A stretch of 64,000 nt of DNA. Origin: Amoebidium appalachense. Taxonomy: Eukaryota; Ichthyosporea. Numbering within the stretch: the stretch's first letter is position 1; each line of letters starts with the position of its first letter. The position numbers and the translations under genes were made by a program. Location of the stretch: the NCBI GenBank assembly GCA_963693365.1, contig CAVNZM010000014.1, positions 1,860,001 through 1,924,000 of the forward strand. Reading direction: 5' to 3'. The notes beneath the pieces were generated by a model. That model searched no databases and was not told where the DNA came from. It was given only the letters and a program-made list of their open reading frames with translations. Shown here piece by piece: positions 23,099 to 37,080 of the stretch.

Positions 23099-24951
23099 CT
23101 TCAAGATTAGCTCTGGAATGTGTAAATTGCACCTGGTTTCTCGTCACCTAAGACTTTCGACTCAATTGTTTAGGCTATTGCTTAAAAACTATTAAAAACC
23201 TGTTGTCATGAAAAAAAAAAAAAAAAAAAAAAAAAGGAACACCCTCGCGATCGGAGTCTCGGAAATCCTGCGAAAGCCTTGGCAAGATCTTCAAAGAGTT
23301 TTCAACGTCACCGTGTACACTGAGTCAGCAGTGTTCGACTATTATGGTTATTTTGTACTTATTTTGATCGATTTGTGGAGGCACTGTGCTCTATGCATCC
23401 ACCAGACAGACAATGATCATCAAGATTTTTTGGGCAGTAATATGTGACCCCCTCGTTGGCCAAAGAACACCCATTTTTGTTTTCGAATTCTATTTTTAGC
23501 AGCACTGCACTTCTCAACCTCACAGGAGTCTTTAAGGCCCCTATCGCATAACTTGTACATCCGATAATCATATGCACATTTCTACGGTATACTGAACGCC
23601 CTTCCGTTGTTCAACTCTTTCGCGATTGGGCAGATTCTTGAAGTCTGGTATCCTCCCCTTTTCCCCTCGCTCTCCTCCTCCCCCCCCCCCCCCCCCCCCC
23701 CTCCCCCCCGTGGTATCTGAACCAAGTGTGTTATTTAGGAGGTCTTGATCTGAGCTCTTCCAACGGTTTCCTTGGAGTCCCCAGCTCCCCCCCCTCCGCC
23801 CTCCTCCCCTGACACGTACTGACGGTGTCACGCTGCGTCGACGATTTTTCCTTCCTTCTTCGCAGCCCGCAGCCGTTTTTCTTCGCTGCCTTCCTTCTTC
23901 GACTTCGCGTACACAGATAAGCATTGTCATTACTAGCGAGACATTTCTGCTGAGGTAGGAAGGAAAATGAGGCACCACCTCAATAGGTGGTAGCCTCCTC
24001 CCCACCCCCTCATTTACGGCTTTACGACTGGAGACGAAAGGATAATCTCACTCTAGGTGTGCCACAACTGTGACAAGCGTACTGATGAAGGCAAAATGAT
24101 TATTACGCTTCCCCTGGTTGCCCTCCGAGGATGAGCGAGCACACAAGGCAGATGGCTCTTTTTGTTACCTTGTTTCAGGCTCTCGCCTTTACTTCTTGTT
24201 CTTGAGAGAGGGACCATTCATTTTTTTTCCCTCCACGTTGCCATAACATGTTTTGCAAGGGTTTCTGAGGGGCCTTTTACTCTTGCGCTGTTCATTTTCC
24301 CTGACTACCACGGAAAGCCTGGCACAGACCTGTGTTAACTTTTTTCCTGGACGAAATGAAAAATGTAAACGCTCCTTGCCTAGATTGTGCGCTTCCGAAA
24401 ATAGGCACATCTGAGGTAAGTTCAATGTTTGTTTGTATGTTTGTTCTCTTTGTTTGGGAGGAGGGGGGGTTTGTGGGGGGGGCCATGGGGGGTAAGGGGA
24501 GGGGAGTGACTGACACGTACTGACGGTGTCACGCGCCATCTCTGAGCTATCGACGGCGGCTTTTTCCTTCCTTCTTCGCAGCCCGCGCGGTCTTTTTTCT
24601 TCGCAGCCTTCCTTCTTCGAATTTGCAGCAGTCATTTCGCGTACACAGATAAGCATTGTCATTACTAGCGAGACATTTCTGCTGAGGTAGGAAGGAAACA
24701 GTAGGTGTAGGGGGAGTGAGGGGTAACGTCGTTGGGAGAGGATGATAGATGTGTAGTTTAGGCGAAAAGGTTGGGGAGGGTGGGCTGGGCAACCTAATGC
24801 AGACGTGCAGATATACTACAAAAGTATATTAACATGACGGGTACAGATTACACAATAACTTATCTAACGACCCAATACTAATCTAGCAAGGCAGACACCG
24901 ACTCGGACACGTCCCTAACTAAACAAGACAGAATTTCAGATTCGACACAAC
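23099..24951. other. Divergent intergenic region between scramblase and SelW-like genes
   Basis: The two genes are transcribed away from each other. The 1.85 kb between them is mostly non-repetitive, apart from an A run (23209-23235), a C run (23680-23708) and the duplication described separately. No convincing exon or TATA box was found. Lys/Arg-rich frames read from the minus strand are translations of the CCTTCCTTCTTC tracts. Confidence 0.5.
23811..24698. repeat. Direct duplication of about 155-185 bp upstream of the SelW-like gene
   Basis: 23811-23966 and 24512-24698 share GACACGTACTGACGGTGTCA at one end, a CCTTCCTTCTTCGCAGCCCG core, and a near-identical 60-bp end (from GCGTACACAGATAAGC to GAGGTAGGAAGGAAA). 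The second copy has two short insertions. The duplicated unit contains an imperfect palindrome (GACACGTACTGACGGTGTC), which could be a protein-binding site. It may be a promoter-proximal duplication. Confidence 0.8.
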
Positions 24952-26094
24952 ATGGCGAGCACAGAGCCCAGCCACAAGGCACACGTAGTGTTGGTGTACG
25001 ACGGGGTGGGTTGCTGAGGCATACCCGCACAAGTGTGGTCTTTCCACGATGCCTTGACCGGCAGGCTGAAAAAGGACCTGGGGCCGGAATACAAGAAGGT
25101 GTTCTTTGAGATGAAGGTGGGTGGGTGGTTGGGTGGGTGCATAGTTGCTTGGTTGGTGATTGGGTCGATGGATGGATGGGTGGGATGGCGGCATGGTGAA
25201 GAGGATGATATGTTGGGTGGGTATTAGGGTGTGTGGGTGGGTGGGTGGGTTGTTGGGTAGGTGGGTAAGGAGTGGCCGGTGGTTGCATGCACGGGCGGGT
25301 GTGCCAGTGTCTGTTGGTTGGATGAGTGAGTGGGCGGCTTTTTTTTTGACCAATCCCCCCCCCCCCCCCCCCCCCCCCCCAAACCACCACCACACACATA
25401 CACACAACAGGCGGCCCTCCTCCTCCGCTCCTCCCAACCCTCGGTTAATAAAGAACAAAGCAAAAACAGCAGTGATCACACTTTATAACATTAATAATCT
25501 TCATAACATACAACACCACCATTTTTACCATGCTATATGTGTGAGGGGTGAAGTTCAGATCCCATGTGTATAGTAACCATCCCTACTAGCGAGGCTGGAG
25601 CAAACCCTCTGGACTGATTGTGTACTAGTAGTTAGGATTGGTGAAGGTGTGAAATTATCTTAGCTGATTGCACCAGTAGCACCATAGCTAGAATATAGTC
25701 GGTGCTTAGTGGAAGACGGTAGTTCCCATGAGAGACCCTCATCGGGCCCTTCTGTCTCCTCCCCCTCCCCCTCGCCCCCCCCCAAGGCCTCCTACTCTCA
25801 GTAGAGTCAGAGTATGTAGGAGGCCTTGTCCCCTCCTCCCCCCCCCCCCCTCCAAAAAAAAAAAAAAAAAAACGGGATTAAAAAAAGAAAAAAATTTATA
25901 AAACGTACAGTAACCACATGCATATTGCACATTGCCTAATGTGCGTTTTGCAGAGGGGGCCCAAGGGGACCAAATCCTTGGAAGTGACCGTCAACGGTGA
26001 ACTGGTGCACAGTTTGAAAAACGGAGCGGGGATGCCCGAGTCCACACACATTCAGAAAATGGCGGAAAAGATAGTGGAGGTTGTGCGCACGTGA
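24952..26094 (+). CDS. SelW-like (Rdx family) selenoprotein with in-frame TGA
   Basis: The exons are 24952-25116 and 25954-26094, joined in phase 0. They give 101 residues if the TGA at 25015-25017 is read as Sec (residue 22). The line-up with SelW/Rdx proteins is clear: a VVLVYDG beta strand, then Cys-Sec-Gly, a helix, and after the splice EVTVNGELVHSLKNGAG followed by a C-terminal helix. Rdx proteins have a thioredoxin-like fold with a CxxU redox motif just after the first strand. Here the motif is GVGCUG, so Cys directly precedes the TGA, and the position usually held by the first Cys is Asp. A cytosolic thiol-redox role follows from the family. TGA serves as a normal stop in this gene and in neighbours, so general reassignment is unlikely. 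I could not find a convincing SECIS hairpin by eye in the 3' flank, which is largely poly(G) and poly(T). Without one the gene could be a recent pseudogene. Confidence 0.75.
25015..25017 (+). other. In-frame TGA, probable selenocysteine codon
   Basis: The codon lies at the redox position of the SelW-like fold. Reading stays open on both sides, through the splice junction, to a normal TGA stop at 26092-26094. Confidence 0.65.
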
Positions 26095-28069
<1,975 letters not shown>

Positions 28070-28266
28070 CTGCAGCTGATGCCTGAGACTGAGACTGGTC
28101 TCTAGCTGTGCCCAGAGTAAACCTCCTCTATATTTGTTCTGTCCCGGGCCCCCTGCGGCTTATTTGTGGCCGCACTACGTGCGCATTTACCTGCACCCTC
28201 CAAAAAAAGACTTTCATGAAGTTCGGCACCTTGCGGCACTGTAATTTGCAACACAGAATACACTCC
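28070..28266 (-). CDS. Two possible exons of an unrecognised gene
   Basis: On the minus strand 28191-28266 is bounded by an acceptor (GAACAG) and a GTAAAT donor. It reads GVYSVLQITVPQGAELHESL and onward in frame for 25 codons. 28070-28105 has an acceptor (GGCACAG) and a GTGTGG donor, and encodes a Gln/Ser/Ala-rich piece. The two join in phase (1 to 1). I found neither a start nor an end for such a gene. The ZIP gene lies just upstream on the same strand, so these could also be unrelated open stretches. I do not recognise the sequence. Confidence 0.25.
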
Positions 28267-28307
28267 CTGTTCATCCCCCCCCCCCCCCCCCCCCCCGGTG
28301 ACCACCA

Positions 28308-28347
<40 letters not shown>

Positions 28348-28840
28348 ACACCCGCGCGTCGAGGGTTTCTCCCCCATTCCAGTAAATACTGCGCTGATAC
28401 ATTTAATAAACGACGTCAGCAGTTTTTATTTGATTAACACAGCCACCTGCACAGCAGGATCTTTACAGATATCTTTTGAATTTTAGGTAAACCTATATAT
28501 AATTAGATGTATATGTAGCGCTTATTTGGCTGTCGTTTCTACACAGGCAAACTGCGCGCCCCTATAGACCAGGTTTACGTTGACAATGATATATAAATGT
28601 CCATTCTATCTGCATAGTGCTTGAACCGAACATCTTAGCAGTGTACATGCTTATCGTAGCTATATATTACGAAGTTCATTCCGGCTTCAAACATCTGTTC
28701 GGATATAAGCAAGTTTGCACAGGTGTGAGGTTGAGTGGGTCCCCCCCCCTTCCCCCTCCCCCAAACAACACATGCACATCATCACACACACACCTCAATA
28801 CTTCTATAGACCACCTTACCCCACACCCTCTCCGGCCTCC
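28106..28840. other. Space between the candidate exons and the ZIP gene end
   Basis: Apart from the candidate exon at 28191-28266, this holds a C run with (CA)n at 28276-28350 and about 400 bp of AT-rich unique sequence, probably the 3' untranslated region and flank of the ZIP gene. Confidence 0.4.
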
Positions 28841-29881
28841 TTACGCATACTTAAACCCCACCAAACTAACCGCCATAATAGCCATACCAGCAACCACAAA
28901 CTTACTCACCAATCTATCCTCAGGATCGTGCGAAATCGCAATAGGGAGCAATTCCTTGAGAGAAATGAGCGTCATCACACCTCCTACAAGCCCAAAAATC
29001 ACCGCAAACACAACATCATTCAAGTACTCAGACAGAATCAACCAAGTGAAAAACGCCGCGAGGGGCTCGGCGATTGCAGAAACACAAACGTAGCCGAAGG
29101 CCTTTCGTGCGCTTCCGGTGGCAAAGTACATGGGCACACCAACGGCAAGACCTTCTGGAATGTTGTGAATTGCAATGGCAAATGCTAGCGGGGCACCGAC
29201 CTGTAGATAGGCGGTGATCGTGGTCAGTGATTTGTGTGTTACTTTGTCATATTGCTATTAGTTGGTTTCTGAACGAGATTTTTGTTCCGGAATATCACAA
29301 GTAGAAGAAAAGACGTACATATCACGTTGGCCTCCCAACGACAATTTGTTCAGGAACATTACCAGTACAAGAAAATTCGTGTTAGGCCTCTAACGATATT
29401 TTATTCCGGCCAGTACTTGAAAAGACGTAGGTGGCCTCTTCACCGCATTTTGTTCCAAAAAAAGAAACGACGGTGGAGTAAATGTGACGAGCTAAGTAAG
29501 GGAACCTAATAATGTGCCAGGAGCAACGGCAAGAAAATGGAATGTACTTCAGGTACCACGTAGAAAACGTAACAACGATGACTGTAGAACAAAGAAAAGG
29601 AAACACTATGGGTGTGTAATTGAGGCAGAGCAAGCAGATTCAATAGAGATCACGAAAATCAAGCACGGTACACCCTTCAATTCTTCAGGTGGAAAAGCAA
29701 GACGCGCGCGGGGAGGAGGGGAGTGGGGAGGGGGGGGGGGGGGAGGGGGGGGGGGGGGGGGGAGGGGGGGGGGTCAAAATGTGTTATAGAGTACGAAGTA
29801 CACATTCATAACGGACAAAATAACGCAGAGTTCAAACAACACGAAGAGTATGCATAATGGGGTGTGGAGGTGGGGGGATGT

Positions 29882-29920
<39 letters not shown>

Positions 29921-30653
29921 AGGGGGTTTTGAATGCGTCAAAAAGTACGAAGTACACAAGAACAAACGGATAACACGATGCAGAATGCAAGCCATACATA
30001 AAGAGTATGCATAATAAGCAGAGCCCATCCTCAGGGGGGGCCCACGTCATCCACAGTACCCGAGTTTCGACCTATTCCCCTCGTTAACGAAACCCAACTC
30101 AGATACTGTTTCACTTGAACATGAGTAGGTCACCCGTCTTGATCGGGTTATTACCTTTGGATCGTGCAATGCAGCCACAAACGTAGCAATGCCCTCAGGG
30201 AAATTATGAATAGTAATGGCCAAAGCCGTCAACACACCAGTTCTGTGCAACCTCTGTTTCTTCTTTTCGTCCCAAATGGGACTCGAGTCACCAGAAACAC
30301 CATCCACGGCAACGACGGTAGATGGTTCGGGAATGTGGATGGAATGTGTGGAATTTGGACCGTTCTTGTTTTCGCTGCCGATAGCGGTTGTGGTGCAACT
30401 TAGGGTTTGGGCTTCGAGGAGGTCTTGGCAACCGCATGCGGTAGTGCCACCAACCTGGGAGAGAATATTCAGTTATGATAAACCGAACCATGCCGCATGG
30501 GCATACATTAAGCACAGAATGCTGATGGTGTTCCCTAAAAACGATATGTATGCCTTCATGCCCCCCCCCCCCCCCTTTGTGACTGAGGAGAAACGAATAA
30601 TTGCACTAAGGGAGCTTGGCAGTGTGTGGCTGTGTGTATCAGTGTGCATGTAT

Positions 30654-30702
<49 letters not shown>

Positions 30703-30799
30703 TGTAACAGTTCTAACACTAATTTGTTGCAGCACGTTCTTGGTCATCCCTATCAGCGCCCCCCCGTCCCCCCCCCTCTCCCCCCCCCCCCCACCACCA

Positions 30800-30897
<98 letters not shown>

Positions 30898-31963
30898 ACC
30901 ACCACCACCACTGCCACCACCCCTCCCTAAAATTCCAACAGCAACCTTTCCCTGTTTTTCCAATATCAAGTGAGCCGCATTCCTAACCTTTTCCCTCCAA
31001 AAAAACTCAAGACAGAGAACTCCATTTCGGCAAAGCACTGACCTTATCTTTGGTCATAACTGACGTCTCACCCAGAACCACACCGCCATCAACTCCCTCC
31101 GCCGCCTGGTCCTCAATGATTCTCTGCTGAACATGCGACGCCTTGATCTGCCTGGCTGCTTGCTGAATTTCATCTGCTTGGACACCATGGCAATCTGCTG
31201 GATTCATCGCATGGACAAGAAGATCCAGAAGAAAAACAACGACGAATCCTCCAAAGAAGCAGAGTGTGGCAAATGTGTAGGAGTTGTCCTCTTCTATGCC
31301 GCTCCGCATGAAATATGAGTATGACTTCTGGAAGATCTCCATGCAAGACACGTACGTCATCTGCAGATGCAGTTACATTTTAGTATTGCGAAAAAAGGCA
31401 CTCCTCAATTATCAACAGGAAGGGATGCTGCCAAGCATGGGCCAAAGCAACAAGCAGGCGTAAATTGAAGCCAGCAATGATGGTTCCCAAACTTCTTCAC
31501 TAAGATTAGTAAGCCCTCGAAGCATTCAAAACCTAGAAGTTCATGGAATCCACGGTGTGGGAATCACGCATCACCAAGGGCAGGGGAAAAAAGAGAGAAC
31601 TAGCCGGGCATGGTCCATGCAAATACGGTAAATATAGGTATGCACAGGCTCTACAACCCTTAATCCACATAAAGCCAAGTGCACCGCCTGCTGCCTAGTG
31701 TGCAGTTCACAGTGATAGACTCGTGCTTTTTGGGCCGGGGGCTTTGGAGGGGACAGGGGGGGAGGGGGGAGGGGGGGATATAAAAGGGAAAACGAACTCA
31801 CCACGCCTGCTGTGAACGCCAATGACGCAGCCAAAAACTTGTCAGAGCCCACTGCCTTCAGCAGCCTCGTGTTAAAGATAATGGCACCGCCCAAAAGGGT
31901 GGCGGCCCCAGAGCCTATTGTTAGCGCGAAGGCAAGCGCGACTTCAGGTCCCGTTTGCACCAT
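28841..31963 (-). CDS. ZIP family zinc/metal transporter (4 exons)
   Basis: The exons are 31802-31963, 31043-31360, 30155-30454 and 28841-29200. All junctions are phase 0, giving 379 residues. Donors are GTGAGT, GTCAGT and GTAATA. The protein has the ZIP layout: an N-terminal outside segment, TM1 (about 7-32), TM2 starting at [11 protein letters not shown] (exon 1/2 junction), the [10 protein letters not shown] continuation, and TM3 ([20 protein letters not shown]). A cytosolic loop of about 120 residues rich in Cys, His, Gln and acidic residues follows. TM4 carries HNFPEG at 243 and TM5 carries HNIPEG at 272; these are the paired motifs that form the binuclear metal site. TM6-8 follow, with a short C-terminus. 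The two H-N-x-P-E-G motifs place it with the ZupT/GufA-like branch. It would import Zn, Fe or Mn into the cytosol. The second intron (in transcript order) holds (CA)n and poly(G); the third holds a recent retroelement copy 10 bp inside its donor. Confidence 0.93.
29774..29859 (-). mobile_element. Poly(C)-ended element, diverged 3' fragment
   Basis: This stretch resembles the 3' 90 bp of the family (TACGAAGTACACA and GAGTATGCATAATG are kept) but has many changes. It is bounded by a G run on the plus strand like the other copies. It lies 70 bp from a fresh copy, so an old insertion and a new one sit almost in the same place. Confidence 0.7.
29928..30144 (-). mobile_element. Poly(C)-ended element, 5'-truncated copy in a ZIP intron
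   Basis: The copy is nearly identical to 13250-13466. On the minus strand it starts at GATCAAGACGGG (30144) and ends at GACGCATTCAAAA, followed by a C-rich run. It lies in the same sense as the ZIP transcript. Its truncated 5' end is only 10 bp downstream of the exon donor at 30154. The new sequence directly follows GTAATAACCC, so the donor consensus is preserved. Confidence 0.85.
30657..30900. repeat. G run, C runs and long (CA)n in a ZIP intron
   Basis: Poly(G) at 30657-30701 is followed after about 60 bp by C runs (30763-30793) and an (AC)n tract of about 95 bp (30801-30896). No coding content. Confidence 0.9.
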
Positions 31964-34876
31964 TCTCGATCTGAAAAGCAGAAAAGAACTCAGGTGGGTG
32001 GTAGCGATGGAAAAATCTCAAACACGTGATGGGTTGAAAACTTGAACGGGAAACCCTTTCAGTGTATGACTATTTCGTAAGGCATGAGCAAGACATAGGT
32101 GTTGCTATGGTTTATTACGTGTTGTGCCACAACACTCCGGGTATACTTTTTGAATGCCTGTTGATCAACAGCCCGTTCAAATTGAATGCATGAAAACCCA
32201 AAGCCTGCATGAAAACGCACAACCTTACTTCTGTTTCAGAACATCGCTTTAGCTTTGATGTCAAAAAGCTGTGTGCCTAAGTTTGCTTTTGTCTGTAGGG
32301 CGAAGAAGAAAACACGTAAACGAAACCAACCCCTGATCGAAATCAACAGCTTGGACAGAACCGGAGTGTATGGGCTGTTCTGAAAGCATGTGGCACGCTA
32401 TTGATCCAACGTTCTGATGCGTAAAATCAGTTGTTGTTTGCCACCACTGATTTCATATATGGTTTCCCCTGTTGCAAAGTCTCGTTTCTCCTTTTGTTAT
32501 TCTGAACTAAACGTCTTGATAAACAATTACTGGCCCGCGCTGGCCCAGCAGGTGCGTTTCGGGGGTTTCAACAATTTGCAGAGGAAAAAATTTTGTAATC
32601 ACAATAAGAACCTACCTAAAAGTAAAATGTAGACGATGATACGAAGTAATAAAACGTTTTATAAATTATATGTTTTTAACGGAATTATAATAGGCAAAAC
32701 AACTATTCACACCGCTACACAACAACCAGGGCTAGAAATTATATTTTAGGATTGCTGTATTTTGGCACCTGGCGGATCGCCTCCTATTTTTGCCCGGAGA
32801 TATTTAGTTCTTTTTTACTTCCCTTGATCTATCCGATAAATGTATACCTATCCGGCGCCGGGGGGCCGAGCGTATGATTCATTTTTTTTATTTATGATTC
32901 ATTGGCAATATCATAATCTTGCGTTTATATTACTATGATATAAATCTCCTCTCAGTTATTCCCAACAATCATGTGTCCATTATGTTTGAGGGCAAGTTGC
33001 TACGTTTGCTGCTCCTTTCGAGCCTCACCAATATTGGCTATGCCGTCTGTTGAACTTTATATCTCTGAAAATTTGTAGACTGAATGCAAAATAGAACAAG
33101 CCCAGGAAGCACACTAAATTTGATATTGAGTGGATATCACAATCTGCATTTTCCAACTTCCTTGTCCGGCATTTGACTGGTCATGAGATATACTAGAAAT
33201 GCGGTATTGAGATAACTTCTGCGTTATTGCAAGTTCCAGTATTTTCCCAGGAAAAAACCCAGAGTTAAATTTTTGGGCGGTTCAAAGAGCCCTGGAGGCT
33301 GTGGGGGGAGGGGAGGGAAGGGGCGGAACTGAGTCCTTTTATTTACTTCCTCAGCCTCCAACTCAGATGGAACTAAGTCCCAGGCTTTACTGGTACTTTA
33401 AAAATTAACGATATATTTACTTCCGAAAACAGTGTAATTTCCTGCCCTGACAACAACTCCTTATGTTATTGAAAATTGAACAGATGGGGCATCGCGGTGC
33501 AAAATGAGGTTTTGGACCCTGCCTTACCCATGTTGCCCATTTTGTTAGGATGATTACAAACCAATTGAAAATCTTTACCCTCTTCTTGATTTTTTATACA
33601 GCCAATTAGAATTAATCATGTACCTCGAACGCGTTGACTGATAATGACCCTGGGTAGTTTGAGTCCTGTACGTGGGTCCTCTGAGCTGCCCGTGGCTCAA
33701 TGGCTGTGCCCGGCTTTGTCTTCCTTTTCATGCATAAAAACGAAATTTCGTTCTTGCCCTCGTGCTTTCTTACACTGTTGTTGGTTTTTTGGCTTCCTAG
33801 CCCATGCTTTCAGGCGCCGCCAACAGCGACGCTGCGACGGCCACCTGGGGCTTGAGCTGGGCTCATGAGCTGTTGTAGTATTTGCTGGATGACGACTGTT
33901 AGATCTGCCAATCACATCGGCAGCCAAAAGATGCTCTGCAAATGCCATGCTGCCTGCTGCTCTTTAGTTGATTCTTCTGTAGGTTCGCTTTGTTTATAAA
34001 AACCGCTTATAGGCTGCACGTACATACATATCAGCTTTGGAGGCCTGCTAATAATAAATTTGCGAATGATCACAGACCTAATAGAAAGTTGCTGTGCAAA
34101 GCCTCCCCTGACTCGAGATAGCGGCACGCTGATATGTACTTAGAAACTGCAAAACAATAAGTTATCTCAAGAATATCTTCAGAACAGAAGTCCGTTGCAG
34201 CACACTTGCCACATATGTGCAGCACCGATGTCGCACCGCTGGGCTCATGCGTGCTTCCTGTCTACAATCAACCCCTCTATATGCCATATAGTTTCTCTTT
34301 TGTTTTCCTCCCTTCCCTACACATCGGCGTTTCCTTACGAGTACCGTCGCGGCGGTCGTTGACTCGTTGTCACTACATGTTGCAAATTTGCTCCCTATGC
34401 TTTTATTCCACGAATTTTTTTCGAGTTGGATAAACATTGAATGGTGTGACGTAAGCATGTCAGTGAGCCAAACCCAGCCAAACACACACGTGCAGTCGTG
34501 CACTGCACAAAATGATTACGCAACCCCAAAAAGTGTCACAAGCAACAAATGGGTTGTTCTGTTTCAACCCCAGCACAGAACGTTAAGGAGAATGGGAAAA
34601 GAAGTAGAATTGGATGAGTTTTGTTTTTATGAAGCTGTGAGGTGAAACGGCCAGCGGTAGACGTGATAAGACGGGCTAAGATTCAGTGGGTGCTGTGGAG
34701 ACATCCATACCCCAGGCATTCGATAGTCTAGCTTACGCAACGGTGGTTTCTGGTTTTACCGTTTCTGGTGCACCTCTGCCCTTCTCCTTTGATTCCTTTT
34801 CCAGTTCCTCAAGTTGGCTTCTTCTTTCCTGTATTTGTGTCTGTTTTTTTTTCAAAAGCGTTAAACAGAGAGAAAG
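31964..34876. other. Divergent intergenic region between the ZIP and Iwr1 genes
   Basis: This 2.9 kb is the longest nearly repeat-free stretch of the window. I see no open frame with splice borders and phase continuity, no tRNA-like cloverleaf and no obvious TATA box near either start. Both genes could use TATA-less promoters from here. A GC-rich patch (33300-33325) is the only G-run. Confidence 0.5.
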
Positions 34877-36626
34877 ATGGCTTCCACCGGTGTGATCACT
34901 AGGCAGGTGCTTGTGCGCATTAAGCGCAGAGCAACTGATGACCCTCTCGATGCGCTTGTGCTCGATGCCAAGAAGAGGAGGGTGGAGAGTGAGGAACCAG
35001 ATGCTCCAGGAAAGAACAGGTCAGTGGTGGCTTAGGTCTACCTGCTTGGATTATTGGCCAAGCACTTCATACGCACCGTTTTCGTGGTGTTACTGGCTTG
35101 TTTTGTTCTTTACTTCTTGTAGACAAGGTGAAACTCAACGCCTCCTTGACATGTTTTCTGTTTTGCTGGCTGGAACTAAGCTGATCTTTTTTATTTTCTG
35201 CTGTCATTTGGCGATTCGAAAAACAATTGTAGCGGAGGTTGAAAAGAAAGGACGTGTAAAGTCTACCAGGAGAGGGGGGGGGGGGGGGGGGTTGGCATGG
35301 CATGGTTCGAAGCCAACGTTTTGCTCTCTCCAGCCTCATTTATTGCAAACAGTTTTATGTATTGGCTTTTCAGCCTTATTTTTCACTTGCTGCCCACACG
35401 TCCAAGCGCATCCAGTTTTTGTTCCATCTTCTTTGGCCACACAATCCAGCACCTAACATGAGATTTCCCTGGCAGTGACGAGATCCCAGAGGTGGAGACA
35501 CGTGTCTTCCGTCTCCTCCAGACAGTTCCCCTCTCTGGTTTTCTGGAGGTGGACGATGTTCTGGGGTTCATTGAAAAGAGAGAGCAGGAGCCTCTGAAAG
35601 GCGCACCCAGTCGTTCATCTGTCAAAGATGCGTCACCTACGGTCCAGAGGAAGAAGGAGGAGAGGGCAGAGAAGGTTAAGGAGACAATACGGCAGGCGCG
35701 CTACAAAGTGGTTGCCAACAGACGAGGCGTGAAGGAGCCGGTTAGGTGTGTGAACGCATATTGACCCTCTTGGTGATTGTGCATATGTGCTTGTAGGAAT
35801 AGGTGAAGTGTCTTAGAAGCGGGTTTTTGCTTACTCACAGTTGAACATATCAAGGGAGCAAGTGGAGAGGGAAGAAGAGGAAGGGGGTTGGAGGAGGGTA
35901 TTTCTGATACTTGCTTTTCCTTTTTTGGGTGAGTATGAAGCCCTTAAATTTTGGCTGCATCATGCTGTAACTTACAATGTCCCCCCTCCCCTCCCTTCCC
36001 TGAGGATGGGCTCTGCTTATGACGCATACTGTGCGCATGGCTGATGTTGCATACTTGAATGTTTGCCTTTGCATGTGTCCTGCACCATGCTTCTCATCGT
36101 GTATGCGTACTTCGTACTGTGTTCCGCATTCAAACCCCCCCCCCTGCCCTCTTTCGATTCTCCTCCCCCCCCCCCCCCCCCCGTTTTCCTTTATACCCCT
36201 TCCCCTCCTTCCCCCCCTTTCCTCCCCCACGTCCCTCCCCCTCCTCTCCCCTTTCTCCCTTTCCACCTCCTTCACCTCCCCCTTCTCCGTTTGTCCCTCG
36301 TACTCCGTCGCCCCCCCCCTCCACACATATCCACACACACACACACACATATATATATGTGCGCACACGTCTTCCCACCTTCAACATCTCTTTTTTTCAG
36401 GGAGTCTCTCAAGCGCACGTTTGAGGTTGTGGACATTGAGAGGGAGGATGACGCTGGGCAGCCAGCAGCCAAGAAGGGGCCGGCCACTAGCAGGAGAGGA
36501 GGGGAGGAGCAGCCAAAGAGGATGAGGCGTAGGCCCGTGAATGGAGACCCATACAGAGACGATGCGCTCATGTGCAACTCCGTGCCCCTGGTACGTGTGT
36601 GTGTGTGTGTGTCTGTGTCTGTGTCT

Positions 36627-36688
<62 letters not shown>

Positions 36689-37045
36689 TGGCCAGTGGGG
36701 TGCGAGAGGGGGCGGGGGGGGAAGAGGAGGGGATGGGGGTGGTTGAGCAGGGGGGAGGGGGGAGGGGGGAGGATGAGAGGGAGGGGAAGGAAAGCGCACA
36801 GGCAGAGTGAAGCGGCTTTTTTCTTTTCGGGGGGCGAGGGAGGGATGGGCGAGGGGGATGAGGGGTACAACACCCCTTTTCTGTTTTGGGGGGGTTTGGG
36901 GTGGTGTGTGTGTCTGGGGGGGGGGGGGGGGGGGGTGTCCAGAGAATGGGTTGGTGTTCGTGGGTGTGTAGAGTGTAGAGTGGGTGGCGATGGCACCTGT
37001 GTGTGTTGGGAAAGTGGGGAGGGGGTTGTGGGGGTGGGTGTGTGT

Positions 37046-37080
<35 letters not shown>

